Source: Pyrocephalus nanus (Eukaryota > Chordata > Aves > Passeriformes > Tyrannidae). From it: a stretch of DNA of 64,000 bases. The translations under genes and the position numbers were made by a program. The stretch is taken from positions 36,717,425 through 36,781,424 of the forward strand of contig CM076266.1 in NCBI GenBank assembly GCA_038380795.1, written 5' to 3'. Under the pieces are notes generated by a model that saw nothing but the letters and a program-made list of their open reading frames with translations, did no database searches and had not been told where the DNA came from. Shown piece by piece: positions 22,641 through 35,300 of the stretch; position 1 is the stretch's first letter, and each line of letters starts with the position of its first letter.

Positions 22641-25600
22641 AATGGTAACACACAAGAAATAATCTAAAAGCTGTGTTAGACACACAAGGAGAGGAATAAA
22701 TATCTGTTAATTAATACATATATTTGGGCCAATATATTGCAAACCACATGGTAATATTTTGGAAGAAATATTCCAGATGGACAGACACTTAGCTTGGTTG
22801 TACCAATGTCTAGAAATGTCTGGCATACTGCAGTATCTCCTGCAATTCTTTTTCTCAGTCCTAGTACTTGTACTTGACACATATTCCACCAGTCCCCAAA
22901 TCATAAAGAAAACTCTTCTCCTCATGGCTACAGTTCAGGGAACAACTTGGAATAAACACATAAAATTGGTGTTCAAAACCTGAACTATGGTCCCATATTC
23001 TGCATTTCAATAGCATTGTATTTCCCATAGGGCAGCAAAATTGCATGCCAGCCCCACACTGCCCCCAGCATAGCAGTTTTCAGCTGGGTTAAAAAGAAAC
23101 AAACACAGTAAAGGTGTCACTGCCTCATTGCATTGGCCATAGCTTTGGTGCTGTGAGCTTGCATTGCCTTTTCCTCTCAAACTCAGAAAACATAGGTTTT
23201 ATCCATATAGGAGAACCCTAAGAAAACAGTATTAATATTTTGATAATTACGGAATCTAATGTGTCCTCTTTGAGCTTCCCATTTTAAAAGCAGCACCTAT
23301 TTGTTCCTGTGAACCCTACATCTCCAGCACACCATTTTTAACTTTGAACCGTGGATCTAGATTCCTGAAGGGACAGGAATTTAACAATCACTCTCACGGT
23401 TCCTGACCTTTACTAACATGGCAAACTGTCAAAGCTGTTTTTTTTCCCTGGGAAGATCTTCATCTAGGATCCTGTAATGGCAACAGATTTGCCTTTCCTA
23501 ATCAGTGGAAGTTGTAGTGAGGTGACACTTGCCTGGGAGGTATCTTTTTGTGTCTGGGACTTCTATTAGAACTTGTCTGTGCAGTGCTGCTGGTCTGTGC
23601 TGGGCTGTTTAGAACAAGGCATTTTGCAGAGGAGACCAGCAACTGTGCTCGCAGTCCCTCTGCACAGCCTCTGCAGCCAACACATCCTGCTCCCTCTGCT
23701 CATGGACACATTTCAGCTCTAAAATACAGCACTACAGTGCTGGTTGGCAAATCAGTATTGCAGCTCACAGGTAGAAGCTGTGCTTTGAGGCATTAGCTTG
23801 TGGGTCTTGTCAAAGTACTGACAGTCATGGGGCAGGTCTGTGGACACTGCGATACACGATGGTCCCCAAACACATCGCTCCTCTTCTTCCAGTCCAGAAA
23901 TGTCAGTGGAAAGAAGTTGTCTGCATGGTTGCAGCAAGTTGCAAATCACTGCTTCTTTGTCTCTTGCATGCCTATATGGAAAGCTAAAACCTCATCTTTC
24001 TGCTAGAACATCACCCTGTGATTTCAGGTGAGAAAAGGTAACAGTTCATTTTAACACTGCATATAAGGGAAGTTTTTTATGGACTCTGTACCTCTTTCAG
24101 TGTCTCTATGTACACCCTCTGTGCTTCGGTATGAAAAGCCACAGTTGTCTACTGCAGTGTAAGACAGCGTGGATACCAACACTAGAAGTCCTGACTCTGT
24201 GCAGAACAGAGCTCTGCCATCTGTGACATGCAAAAGCGTGGCTTCAGAGGAGCTGCCAGGTCAGACAGTGAAATGGACTCTGATTGTGGCACAGCTGATG
24301 CTTCAGGAGAGCCACCAAAGCAATCTGTGCCATGGCTGCAATGAACACTACAAGTCATTTCTACATGCCCATGGAACAGGGCCAAGACAGTGTCTTAGAG
24401 AAACCTCTAAAAGCATCAGTAACACAACTGTTGTTATTTACCTGGAACCGACAGGGTCTCATGGCTGATAACCTGCTCATTTCCTTAGGAAGGAGAAGAT
24501 GAATAAAACGCTGGAGTGTTAAAAAAGGAATGCGATCTCTGCCCTGGAAGGCCTTCTGAACTATTAGGTGGGTGCCCAGCTACCCACCAGCTCAGGCCCA
24601 GCAGGTGAGACAGAGTGATGATGAGTTTGAGGCTCCTGCCAGAGATCAGTCCTTGCCAAAGCAAAAGCAACTCTTGGCCTTTGCAGGATGATGCTCTGGG
24701 GCCTACTGCAATTAGAAGGGATCAGAGATTCCTGTATCCCATGGGAGACAGCCAGCTTGTAGCTGAGCAGTGCTGCTGCAACAGGATACATGCATCCTTC
24801 CCCTGCCACAGGGCTGGTTAGGCACAGACAGGGGCTCCATCTCATCTGCTCTTCTGAAGCTGAGAAAATGCCTCTACTGTGTCCCAAATCTCCACCTTGT
24901 TGTTGCCATTAGTAACTTGCCCTTGCTAGAGAGACATGATTGGGTATCACAGATCTGCTGTAAGGTCCATGCTGTGTTTATATGGAGAGAAAGAGAGAAA
25001 AGGGATGAAAGGGAGATGTTACACCCACATTAAAGAGCACTAGTCTTCACGTGCAACTCAAGACAACCACACAGGAGTTTCTGAAGTCTTTGAAATCTCT
25101 ATGGAAGAGATTCAAGACCAGGCAAAAGAAGGACAAATAATACATGAAAATAGATATTTCTCTCACACTGCCAGGCTAGGTTTTGTAACTACAATCTTCA
25201 TATATTTACACTGGCCAGGGACCCCAACCATATGCCAGACACAGCTTTTATTCTCGTAATCTAAACAGCCTCCATGTGTGTCAACATTCTTCATAAAAAG
25301 ATACCTACAGGTAGTTTCTGTGAACCAGAAACATACTGTTTTTGACTGTCCACATAGTAACCAGAACAGATGCAGTCCTTAAGAGCACCTTAGGCCCTAT
25401 ACTGTAATAAAAGAAACAAAATTCATGCAAGGAGAAAACGAGATTTTAAAACATGCTTATTTAAAATAAGTTTATTATAATGAAATAATATAAAAGTCTG
25501 ACAAAAGTCTTAACAATGCTCCAAAAGAAGAGACAGATGCTGTATGATTTGAGAGATGATGCAGACCGGAAACTTCAGAGTATTTCAGACTGAACTGCTT

Positions 25601-27265
25601 ATGACAGCACAATTTGTGTCATGCTTACATAGAGAGGTGATTTTAGGGGCATGAACAAGCCCTTAGAATTCAGTAAATTTAAAGTGTGAGGCAATATACC
25701 TTCTCTTCATCTTTCAGTATATTTCAGTATGCATATATTGTATTTTCATAAGTAAAGTAAGACTTATAGTAAGCTCAGCTTGACATTGATAAAATGTATG
25801 CCCAAAATTAGCTTGAAAAATGAAAATAGGAAACCATAAAAGCAAACTCCCTTGGTTTTCAGTTTGATTCCTCTATTCTGGAATGCAATTTACTTGTTTA
25901 GTTTCAAGTAGAGGTAAATCTCAAACTTTCAAAATGGTTCACACACTTGGCGTTCAACAGAAATCAGGAAATGAAAACAAGGATGCTTCATATTCAAAAA
26001 TGAGAAACTTTTAAGACATCTGGAGTGTAAGGGGGGAGAAATCGTATACCACAGAAGGGATATTAACAATGACTACATTTTGAAGAACTGCATGCCAGTG
26101 GGACAGTGCATGTGTTTAAGTGAAGCATACTATGGATATATTCTAACTTCAAAACAAGTGCTTTAATCCTCATGTAAGCTGTGAGCAGGATCAGCGACAG
26201 CCTGGGCTTACTCAGAGCCTAAGTATGCTATGATACCTCTTCTGCACAAGGGTGATTTTATATTGCCTAGAGCATTCAGTAGTTTGCAGGGTTTGTTCAC
26301 CAAGGGGCTACAGAAGGTGCAAGCAGGGCATGAATTCAGTTGTCCCCACCCCTACCCTGTTTATTTTTTGTTTGTTTTGTTATATGCACTATGCAGGCCA
26401 GAGAAAAGAAAATAAGTAATAATAAAACCAAAATCCCTGTGCTTTCACTTCTATGAGGCAGAACTTCCAAATCTGAAGTGTCTTAATTTAAATTTTATTA
26501 ATGAAATCAAGTTTAAAGTAGTGTGGTTTTCCTGGTAAAATATGTCAACTCAGGGTGAAACTTCAGAGAAAATTCTCCATTTTTCTATCTGTATGTCTCA
26601 TTGCCTGCCAAAGAATTCAGGTCTGATTTTCCAAGTTTATATCTGTATCCCTTACAAAACTTCCTGCTCTGCAGTTCTCATAGCAAGGCAGAGGACAGTG
26701 CATGGAAAGAAAATGCCATGCTGAGGAAGAAGGAAAGTCAGCTGGGTAGGAACGCGCTAATGATCTTTCCAGGTGTCTGAAGGGCAGTTCAAGGTTCTTT
26801 AAAGTTTTTCACAAAAGCTGAAGTGATAACAAAAAGAAAAGGTTAGCAGGTCCAGCACAGGGACTACGCAACACTGTTTTCTATAATGGTTCATACGCCT
26901 TTGCCAAAGCACGCTGCAAACAACTGGAGCATATTTTGGGCATACTTTTTATACATCCAGTCAACCAAGTGACACTTTTCGAACCATGAAACATTTTAAA
27001 AGCAAACAGCTGTAGCCTAAATCCTGATGATGCTTTCCAAAAAGCTTGTAAGTGAAGGTATATGGCCCTTAACTTTCAGTGCATCTGTTAAAGGGAGACC
27101 CATGGTATAACAGTGTCAAGATGTGCTTAAGTTTACACTAAAGCACACGAGTATGCAGTTCATATTCTAGAATTGTAACGTCACAGAACTTCAATATGGA
27201 ACTGAGTATGGTGTCTTAAAATAGCAGAGGGGTTTCCAAAACATAGCTTGTTTTAAAAACATAAC

Positions 27266-27290
27266 AATAAAATAAATAAAATAAATAAAA
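27266..27290 (+). repeat. (AAAT)n simple repeat
   Basis: About six AATA/AAAT units (AATAAAATAAATAAAATAAA). On the plus strand it creates several spurious AATAAA signals. Confidence 0.85.
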
Positions 27291-29159
27291 CCATCCCGTT
27301 GCTAACAGAACTTGACTGGAATTACTTGAGAGCTCTGCTCTAATGCCAATGATGCTATGTAAGAAAGACATGTTCGTGACCTCTATTCAAATATGCTGTC
27401 ATTATTCGGTACTAGATAGCACTTTTATCAGATTGCTTTGGGATTTACCATGCCTCAACAAGGATGTGCACTGGACAGACACTGCCCATGTCATACGCTG
27501 CATCAGAGTTCTACACTCAGCTACACTAACTTCACAAAAAGCAGCCTTACATCCCTTATGGTAAGGCTGTGATTACTCTTATTTCACCATGGATAAGTAA
27601 AATCCCTGAGAATATGCAACTGTTAGACATTGCAGGAAACAGCCAAAGGCATTTCTAAAGGAAAGGGATGCAAAACTTCAGCGCAATTTAAGAAATCAAA
27701 GCAGTTCATGTAAAGTATACAGAGCAAGGGTGCTGTTAGCTAAGTCACGTGGATCTTTACCAGTATGCAGGTCAGTTGTTCATAAATGTCAGCCTTTTAA
27801 AAAAACCAAAACAAATAGGACAAAGAAAACAATCCTAACTAATGAACAAACCAAACAAATCAAACAGGAAGCACTGACCTTCTCTCCAATTCTAAACTTG
27901 AAGGCCAAAAATTAGTTGCTTGTTCTCTACCATTATTAAAATCCAAAGCCATCCTCTCTGCTTGCCGAACTAACACCACCGGAAAAGAAGGTGCATTGTC
28001 TAGCTGTGCATTTGCTTCCACTTGGCCATCTGATCTATTGCATCCTTAGAGGTACAACTTGGAGTTCAGCTCTGCAACACACTGAATGGGTTTCTTTCTT
28101 AGTGCTTGTTTGACTGCAAAGATAGCATTCGTAAGTCCTGAAGTGCTCAACGCTCTGCAAGAGCAGTGCATGGTGAAGTGCAAGTTTTGAAGGCAAGGAG
28201 ACCTTGCTCAGTTCCTTCTCTACAAGTCCCCCCATTTAACAACAAGTACACAGGGGTTTTCTGAAGCCATGGTCTCCTAAGAATTTTCTCAAGCACCAAC
28301 TCCAGAGTTCAGAAAGACCAATTTTGCACAGAAGGGCAAGATGAGAAAGCCTGCTCTGAGGCAGGATGCCACACTGATTAGAAGATACACAATGTAGAAA
28401 GCTCTCTATTTTATTAGAAGACAGACGAATGCTAGAAGTTAGTAACTGCTGAAGTTAGTGGTCCAATGAAGCAGTTAAGTTCTTTACCTACAAAATGTAG
28501 CCTCCTGATTTTTTGCAACAAACAATGGGTCTGATGCACACTTAAAAAACTAGTGGTTCTCCTGATAGTTAAGAGCCAAAACAAACAAAACAAATAGAAA
28601 ACTCAAAAATACCTCCAAATATTTTAAGTGCTGAATACATTTTCCTGCCACTGGAAAAATTTAAGAGCAAAAAGGGAAGTCGATTTTTTTAATGATCTGA
28701 TAGTTAATTTCTAGAAAAGAGAGATCTCTTCTTGGTCTCTCCATAACCCAGTTGATATCTGGTGGAAATGTGGTCTCCATTATCTTTCCAGAGCATTAAG
28801 CTAAAAACTGTTACAGCAAAGTTTCCCACAGAACAGCTGAAAACCTTGAGGAAACCACATGGGACGAAGAGTAAGAGTCGGTTGTTTTACTCCAGGGGTG
28901 GTTTCTTTGAATTCATTCTTAGAAGAAGCAGACAGCTGAATACCAAAAGCCCTCTGCTTCACTTTTAGCATTGGGCGTAGTGAAATAATTGAATAGAGCT
29001 TTGGTCAAAAGCTTTGACTTCATACTCAATACATGTACTACTTAAATAAAAGAGAATCCAAAAAACTAAAACCTGATTCCTGCTGATCCCTCTTGGACTA
29101 TGTAGGAACTACATATAGGTACATCTCAGAGCAAATGATAGAACAAGGAAGCCATACTA

Positions 29160-30628
29160 TTTAAATAGTCTTGATGATTTTTGAGCAGTCTTGGGAATCC
29201 AGAAAGGTCCCAGTTTGACTGGAAGCTAGCAAACATTGTCCTGATTTTCAAGAAGGGGAAGAGGGAAGATCCTGGAAACCACAGGTTTGTCAGTCTCACT
29301 TCAGTGCCTGGTAAAATTATGGAAAAGATTAGTCTGGGAGGTATTGAGAAACACTTGGAGGACAATGCAGTCATTGGTCACAGCCAGTAAGATTTCATGA
29401 GGGCAAAGTCCCGCTTGTCAAACCTGACTTCCTTCTATGACAGGGTAACACACCTAGCTGATCTAGGAATGCCAGTGGATGTAATCTTTTTGGACTTCAG
29501 CAAAGCTTTTGAGACTCAATCACAGTATCCTTCTGGACAAAATGCCCAGCACGTAACTGGATAACCACGTAACGCGATGGGAGAGCAACTGGCTCACGGG
29601 TCCAGAACAAAGGATAATAGTGAATGGGGTAACATCAGACTGGCATCTGGTCACTAGTGGGATTCCACAGGGCTACATCCTCAGCCCACTTCTTTCCAAT
29701 ATCTTCATTAAGAATATGGACAAAGGACTTGAAGGTATACTAAGTTTCCCAACAACACTAAATTAGAAGGAGCTGTCGACTCCCTCGAGGGAAGAGAGAC
29801 CCAGCAGAGAGACCTCAACAAATTAGAAAGCTGGGCAAGGACAACTCTGAAATTTAGCAAGGGCAAGCGCTGGATTCTGCACCTGGGATGTGGCAACCCT
29901 CGTTGTGTGTATAGACTAGGGAATGAGAGGCTGAACTGCAGCACTGATTAAAGGGACCTGGGGGTCCTGGTCAATGGCAAATTGAATATGAGTCAGCAGT
30001 GCCCTGGCAGCCAGGAGGGCAAACCATGTCCTGGGGGGCATTAGACAAAGCATCGCCAGCTGGTCGAGGGAGGGGATTGTCCAGCTCTGCTCTGCTCTGC
30101 GGTGGTCTCACCTTGAATATTGTGTGCAGTTTTGTGCACCGCAATGTAAGAAAGATATTGAGCTACTGAAGAGTGTCCAAAGGAGGGCAATGAGGAGGGG
30201 GAAGAGTCTGAAGGGGAAGCTGCATGAGGAGTGGCTGAGGTCACTTGGTGTGTTCAGCCTGAAGGAGACTCGGGGGAGACCTCATTGCAATCTTCACAAT
30301 CCTCACAAGGGTAAGTGGAGGGGCAGGCACTGATCTCTTTACTTTTGTGACCAGTGACAGGAGTTGAGGAAATGGCATGAAGCTGACTTGGGGGAGGTTT
30401 AGGTTAGATATCACAGGAAAAAGTTTTTCACCCAAAGGGTGGTGGAGAACTGGAACAGGCTCCCCAGGGAAGTGGTCACAGCACCAAGCCTGTTTGAGTT
30501 CAAGAAGCATTTGGAAAACCCTCTCAGGCACATGGTGTGATTCTTGGGGTGTCCTGTGCAGGGCCAGGAGTTGGACTCGATGATCCTGATGGGTCCCTTT
30601 CAACTCAGGATATTGTATGATTCTATAA
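29160..30628 (+). mobile_element. CR1 LINE, 5'-truncated, with decayed reverse transcriptase
   Basis: About 1.47 kb of a non-LTR retrotransposon in plus orientation. Broken reading frames show CR1 reverse-transcriptase signatures: WKLANIVLIFKKG..EDPGNHR near 29221-29285, a DFSKAFE-like motif A near 29490-29510, and SGIPQG near 29655-29675. The FADD-type catalytic motif is not visible. The 3' part reads TGGAGAACTGGAACAGGCTC, then GATGATCCTGATGGGTCCCT, and ends ATTGTATGATTCTATAA, the expected CR1 terminus. Several frameshifts and stops make it inactive. It lies antisense to PLEKHA8, within its presumed 3' UTR or downstream flank. Confidence 0.93.
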
Positions 30629-31586
30629 AATACCTAATTGGAGTCCTGGTATCTTTCTTTATAGAAGTGTGATGTTGACCTTTTCTTCAAGTATCATATG
30701 CTTTTCTTAAAGCTCACAATGCTAGGCTCTTTAGAAAAGATCAAGTATTCAGCGTGGAGAGAGGCTCCTGTCACAGAGCAATGCAGGGCAGCAGGTCTGC
30801 AATACATTCATTTTACTGACAACATGGTTTTTAGCATAGCAAAAGCCAGTATTACTTCTGTGAGCATGGCAACACTGACTTCTGTATTTATGAAGACTTA
30901 CTAATTCTAAGTACCTCATTAGCACAGTCCTTAACCATATCACTAGCTAAAAGGACTTCTTTATTATTCTTAATAGCAGCAATGCTAAGGAGCACATTTT
31001 TATCTACATCAGCAAAATGGGAAAAAGGGCAAACCTTACTTTATTTTCAGTCAATTCTAAATAATTTCAAAATTCAAGATTTGTAATTGGTCCAATGTGT
31101 AATAATAGCTCCATTTCAAATTCTAGCTTCCCTACACTTCCTTCATTTCATGTCCACTTTCATGAAGTTTCTGCCCATATTGGCAGCCTAGGTAGAATTT
31201 TAATGATATCTGCTTCTTAAACCACTAGCTGTATTCAATTTAAAAGCAAATATTCTGGTTTTGTGTGAATTTGATTTAAGAGACCACTAAAACCCAAAAC
31301 AGAAAAACTCACCAAAACCTTAATAAGCCAGGATGATGGACACGATCTTCAAACGCTTATATAAAGCACTGTTGAAATTAGCTGGGCTCTGCCAGCAAAT
31401 TTCTTGTGATCCACTGGCAGGAGCTGACAGGGAAACCATGGCACACACTGGGAGCTGGTAGGGAACACAACATCCTGTTTCAAAGGCTGGTTTCTGGGGC
31501 TGCTCAGACCACCAGCCACACACACCTGTGGTGAAGGTGTCTGTAACGAATGGATTAAAATATTTATTTCATTTAATAAATATTTA

Positions 31587-31619
31587 TTTAATGCAAATAT
31601 ATTAAGTATTTGCATTAAA
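31587..31619. repeat. Perfect inverted repeat holding two POU octamers
   Basis: Two 13-bp arms (TTTAATGCAAATA and TATTTGCATTAAA) flank a 7-nt spacer. Each arm contains a perfect octamer, ATGCAAAT at 31591-31598 and its reverse complement at 31608-31615. It lies about 530 bp past the PLEKHA8 stop, so it could be a DNA regulatory site or a stem-loop in the 3' UTR. Confidence 0.85.
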
Positions 31620-32144
31620 AAGCTTCAACCCAAATTAAGGGACAAACTCACTGCATTATAAGCTAGTGTTCAGCTGTCCTTCTCTTGTGCTACCAGGGTA
31701 ACAATAACTCTCACTACACCCCTGCTCTCCTACACCATGGCAGGGAGCGGGCACAGGGAGTGGGAGAGGAAGAGCCAGCAGCGCCTGCCTGGGTGCTGTG
31801 CTGACAGCACACAACAGCTCTGCTGCACATGTAGGCCAAATTCTACTCTGTTACTTTTATGAGGTGAAGAGAAGAGGAAGTGCACAGGCAGAAGAGAAAC
31901 AGTCAAAAACATTCATCTCAGACATAGCTGTGACCCAAAGAGAAACAGTACCTCTGCACCTAAATGCAACACAGGCATAAAAAAAAAAAAAAAATCATAC
32001 ATATTCTTCCCCTAAAACAATCACAACACCCTTCCCACCTGAACAGATACAATGAACAGAAATGATGTCCAAAAAAAACAAAATGGAAGAAATCTTTGTT
32101 AACAGACACAGTCCCTGAATTTCTAAGATGTGGTCTTGCTGTAG

Positions 32145-32342
32145 TCATACCACCTCATCTGATTCCAAACCATGTACTTCATAGAGAGTGTCCAAGATAT
32201 TTAGCTGCTTTTCCATGGCTGGTAAGTAAATGTTGAGGTCCCTCTGCATTCCTTTGTAAAATGTTTCTTCCTGAGGATCACACTCCTCCACAGACAGAGC
32301 TGCCACAAAGTCTTCATACGTTGGAGCTGCCCTTAAAGCCAA
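32145..32342 (-). CDS. PLEKHA8: PLEKHA8 terminal coding exon 14
   Basis: Acceptor ttctcccag. Encodes [20 protein letters not shown] through [19 protein letters not shown] and DEVV, with TGA at 32145-32147. The carboxyl end is as in mammals. Confidence 0.97.
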   Translation of the reverse strand: MALRAAPTYEDFVAALSVEECDPQEETFYKGMQRDLNIYLPAMEKQLNILDTLYEVHGLESDEVV

Positions 32343-35300
32343 CTGGGAGAAGAATCAAAGCTTTTAGATTTGCAAAACAGAACAGGAATAGAAACACAAC
32401 TAAAGGCACAAAAAACTTCTAAGACCTCCCTCTTTGCACTTAAACTGCATAGCTTTACTTCAATTATGTGCACGTGCATATGTTGAGAAATTTAACTAGA
32501 AGGGAGGCTATTTTATTTTTACTTGTTATTATTTTTGTGTAGATCTCCAGTTTAAGACATTTTCAGAGAGGTCTGATTTTTACGAAGTGTCTGTATATCC
32601 TACTTTGCACAAACAAATAGCATACATTAGAAATCCATTAAATACAACCCCCAAATAAAGTACACTTTGTTAAGGGAGCTCCCAACTCAGTGTCACACGC
32701 TTCAGCATTGAATTCTCAAAATGGTCTTTAGAAAGCTTTCTCCAGCAATTTCTGTTTCTCCCAGTCAAAGTCACTATTGCCTGGATGAGGCTTTCCTTTT
32801 TCCTTTTGCAATTTCAGTGATAATTTTCCATTGAGAAACACAAGGGGGAGCTGCCCGACTGGACGAAAAATTTTCGCTAGCCAATATATCCCACTTCAAC
32901 TCCCCACACATTCTGCACTAACCCTTCTTGAATGTTCATATTCAAAGACAGATCAGTCTTAAAAAAAACAACCTCAAAACTTCATTTCTTTCTTTAATAG
33001 CCCTGCAAGACTGTGCTTAAAAACACATAATAAGAAAGTGTGCATGCAAGTGCGATCTGTCTGTTTGATCTCTAGAAAGCAGGTTCCACCCTTAAAGCCT
33101 CATACCAAACAGTGATAACCACAGTCCTCACCTTGAAATTAAGGTGCTGGCAAAGGAATATATTAATTTTAATGCTTAGAATTTGAATAGAGTTTATTAA
33201 TTACACAACATACGATCATATGAACAAGACCCCCAGCTTTATCAGTGAGAAAGATAAATACTCACCGCAAAGACCCCTCGGACAACCCAACCATGGTGCT
33301 GCCGTAGTGTCTTTCCATAAGCATTGTCTAAAAGAAAAAAAAAAAATTATAAATCAAATTGCAGACATATGGCAGTTTTAAGTCTTCATCACAAAGAGAA
33401 CTCAGAGCTTAGAAATGACTATTTAAGGGTATATTCTTGCCACTGGACGTAAATAATGGCTGTCTTAGAGTACTGAAGTTATGACTGAAAGGCAGTGACA
33501 GATTTGGGATTTCTGCACTGGGGTCTCAGCTTGGCTGTCAAATCTCCTTCCAACCCATCCACGGCGAGAAAGTGTTCCAACAGACAGGAAGGCAAATGTG
33601 AAGTCTGAGAAAATACTCTACAGGGTGAAACTCCAACAGTAAACCAAAGATACACTGGTGATACAAATATGGAAGAACTTTACAGGGGAAGGAAGGGAAT
33701 GAAAAAGTGAAAAACCCCAGCAGCATGGCTCTGCTGCAGACACTGAGCAATTTAAGGAGTAATTCAGTGCTGAAGCCTTCAGATTCAGAAGGTCAAATAA
33801 ATGCCTTCTTTCCATGGTGTTTCACACCCAAATCTGGTAGCAGCGTACTTGCAATCCCACTTCCTAGAGCTGCTACATACTTCAGTGTAGTAGCTCATTT
33901 TACTAATCCTGTAGGGTGACTGCTTAGCTGTTCAAAAGAAGCTAAAATAAAAAGCTTTAAAAAAAGCTGTTTCAAAGCTGTTTTAAAGGATAATTATAAC
34001 ATTAGACTTCATGCATATAGAGAGGGCCTTACTCAGGAATAACCAAGTCAAGTTGAAGAGGGGTTTACACTTTGTTTTGTACTTGCTGTGGCCACTAGCC
34101 TGTCTTGGTAAGTGTCAGAAGTTGTGCACTTGAAAAAATTCCTTCTTTGTTACAAAATCCCTTCTAATGGATGCAGGCAATTCACAGCCACACTGGCAAA
34201 GAGGTGACTTCAAAGAATGATTGCCAACCTCACATGGAACTAAAAAACTAACAAAACAGCAAATACAAATTTGGGAGCATCTCGCTGCAAACTAGTAGAG
34301 AAAGTGGAATGAGACAAAACTCTTGCTTCCCTAAGATAAGACTGTCTTCTCTGTCAAAAGTATGCCAGTTACAGGAATCTTTATCTGCTAAAAAAATCAA
34401 TGTTGACCACTTATCTAGTAACCTACCCCAAGGTAGCCATTTTAAAAAAAATGGCCTTTCAAAAATGTTAGGTCTTAGAGAATACTTTCATCACTAGTCA
34501 CTGAAGAAAACACAGGTTCTAAATGAGGAGAAAGTAGACAAGTATGTAATTTCAGAAGTACATGAAGAATAAAGTAACTGGCACTTACTCAGAGCTGTTT
34601 GGATATTCTTTTCCCCATTCTTCACTTCTGTCAAAAACCCTTTCAAGAACTTCAAACCTCTGTCGGGGATGAACCCATGAAATAAAAAGAAACCATGTTT
34701 ATAACAAAGTACCACAAAGTGTAACAACGCCCCCAAAGTTGCAATACAACTCAGAAGTGCAATAAAACTCAGAATAAAGGAGCTATTTTCAATCTGAACA
34801 AAAAAATGCAGCCACCTCCTCCAGTCTCTCTCCGAGTCTAAGGGAAAAACACTTTGCTAAACATTTCTGCTGCAGCTTGAAATAATCTGCCTGATGCTTT
34901 GGCCCAGAAGGATTACTCATTCACTGTAAGTTCACTTGCATGGGGGGGATAAAAGAGTGTCCTGGAATTGCTTTTTCAGGCCTTTTGGCAAAGTTGCAGT
35001 GATAGAACCACAGACAACACATTAACCTTGAACCTGGCCAGTTTGGATTGATGAAGCCTGTGGAAAGTAATCACTTTGCTCCATGTACACAAGCTTGCAG
35101 TGGTGAGACCCCTCATTGCACCCTAGCAGTTCATAATGTATACAAATATGAGGTCATTACCTTTTCAGCCACAGGAGAGCCTCTGTAGCAGAGTTTCTAA
35201 CTTGTGCTACACCTGTGTTCACCTCATGGAGCACGATCTTCTGAAGGGTATCAAACTCTTCTTTGTTGGTGATAAACTTCTGGTTTATTTTCTGGAGAAA

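Larger units (their letters stand above)
16125..25440. other. Intergenic sequence, no gene recognised
   Basis: Many short overlapping ORFs occur on both strands. None has a known domain, splice structure or composition that supports a gene. The longest is a 206-codon minus-strand ORF at 16164-16784. Poly-C at about 17829-17840 and T23 at 22618-22640 are the only clear repeats. No interspersed repeat was recognised here by eye. Confidence 0.6.
25445..32144 (-). other. Putative long 3' UTR / downstream flank of PLEKHA8
   Basis: Minus-strand sequence after the PLEKHA8 stop has no convincing ORF apart from CR1 remnants. On the minus strand AATAAA occurs near 31560-31590 (short UTR of about 0.6 kb) and at 25471-25476 (long UTR of about 6.7 kb, interrupted by the CR1 copy). 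The 25.5-29.1 kb part is unique AT-rich sequence with the texture of a long 3' UTR. Transcription this far is inference. Confidence 0.3.

Noticed and set aside
29181..29390. 69-codon plus-strand ORF as a host gene
   Set aside because: It is a piece of CR1 reverse transcriptase in a decayed element.
13200..32144. MTURN, expected beside PLEKHA8 from human gene order
   Set aside because: No translated segment on either strand resembles it as far as I can tell by eye.
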